Assembly: GCA_905182995.1 (NCBI GenBank)
Contig: CAJJDP010000145.1
Location: 225,937-289,936, forward strand
Origin: Paramecium octaurelia
Taxonomy: Eukaryota > Ciliophora > Oligohymenophorea > Peniculida > Parameciidae
Direction: 5' to 3'
DNA length: 64,000 nucleotides
A program made the position numbers and the translations under genes. Each line of letters starts with the position of its first letter. Within the stretch, counting starts at the first letter, position 1. Below are positions 63,683 to 64,000 of the stretch, piece by piece. The notes beneath the pieces are model-generated. The model ran no database searches, was not told the origin of the DNA, and saw only the letters and a program-made list of their open reading frames with translations.

Positions 63683-64000
63683 TCATTGTAGACGGCCCCT
63701 TTTTAACTCAAGGTCTACACTTGCTACACAGGAATGTTTGAATATTTCATTTTCGCTCTCAAGCAGAGCACAGAACGGACAGATCATGTACTCATCAAAA
63801 GCTAGTATAGCCATTCCTTAAGAATTCAGGATTTCATTCATTATTGTAAGGACTTGCTTGACTTCTTCGTCCAATTCGTCGCCTAGTCCAGTTTTAAGTA
63901 TTCATAGTTAAGTTCATGAACAGTCTCAAGTAGCTATTAGTTCCATACTATTCCGCAAACTTAAATAAACCATCAGGGAATATCTTTCGAGGCAATAGAT
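63683..64000 (-). CDS. 3' end of a gene with C-terminal CxxC, possibly frameshifted
   Basis: The gene enters from the right edge on the minus strand and ends at UGA 63683-63685. The last block reads GDELDEEVKQVLTIMNEIL, ILAFDEYMICPFCALLESE and IFKHSCVASVDLELKRGRLQ, with a CPFC...HSC arrangement like a zinc-binding finger. The block before it (IFPDGLFKFAEQYGTNSYLR) is one base out of frame with the last block; the shift falls at a TTAAAAC run near 63,893-63,900. A missed intron, a sequencing indel or real decay could explain this. Confidence 0.45.

Noticed and set aside
1-64000. CRISPR arrays, prophage, insertion sequences, bacterial operons
   Set aside because: No spaced direct repeats, transposase motifs or Shine-Dalgarno-led gene runs; the code and introns are those of a ciliate.

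Overview
The window comes from the genome of a Paramecium-like ciliate. Three things in the sequence show this. UAA and UAG are read throughout as glutamine and UGA is the only stop: a dynein heavy chain of about 4,300 residues, and many shorter genes, are open only under that code. Introns are tiny (mostly 22-38 nt, GTA...AG) and removing them restores frame. The DNA is very A+T-rich and genes lie close together. Standard-code ORF calls therefore break almost every real gene, and the models here were rebuilt by hand.

Bases 1-30,700 are gene-dense. In order they hold: the 3' end of a coiled-coil gene; a PHO80-type cyclin joined in frame to an upstream ORF; a small MGC- protein; a secreted Kazal-like protein; an adaptor joining a VHS/ENTH-like domain, a Gln-rich coiled coil and an AP-2-like appendage; a rotatin-like centriole/basal-body protein; a PEX3-like peroxin; a basic low-complexity protein; an MGCGAS- protein; an unknown protein; a three-repeat MYB; a TFIIB-like gene; a second three-repeat MYB with a poly-Q tail; a CDK-like kinase; a decayed NPL4; a circularly permuted nucleolar GTPase (GNL3/Nug1 type); and an MGS- protein ending in a PP1-docking-like motif.

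Bases 30,757-43,721 (minus strand) are one axonemal dynein heavy chain, followed by a NOP16-like ribosome-assembly gene.

Bases 45,000-64,000 differ. They are gene-poor and rich in expanded Paramecium families: a DUF4215 cysteine-rich multi-pass membrane protein, a SPRY-like protein with an in-frame UGA, a MORN-like repeat gene in which each repeat unit is one exon, and a broken surface-antigen-like gene. A perfect 1,378-bp direct repeat flanks a single N and looks like unmerged contig ends. The last gene runs off the right edge.

Functionally the left two thirds are housekeeping: cilia (dynein, rotatin), traffic (adaptor), nucleolus (GTPase, NOP16), transcription and cell cycle (MYBs, TFIIB-like, CDK, cyclin). 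The right third looks like lineage-specific accessory DNA. Nothing suggests a prokaryotic operon, CRISPR array, phage or plasmid, and I recognised no tRNA or rRNA gene.
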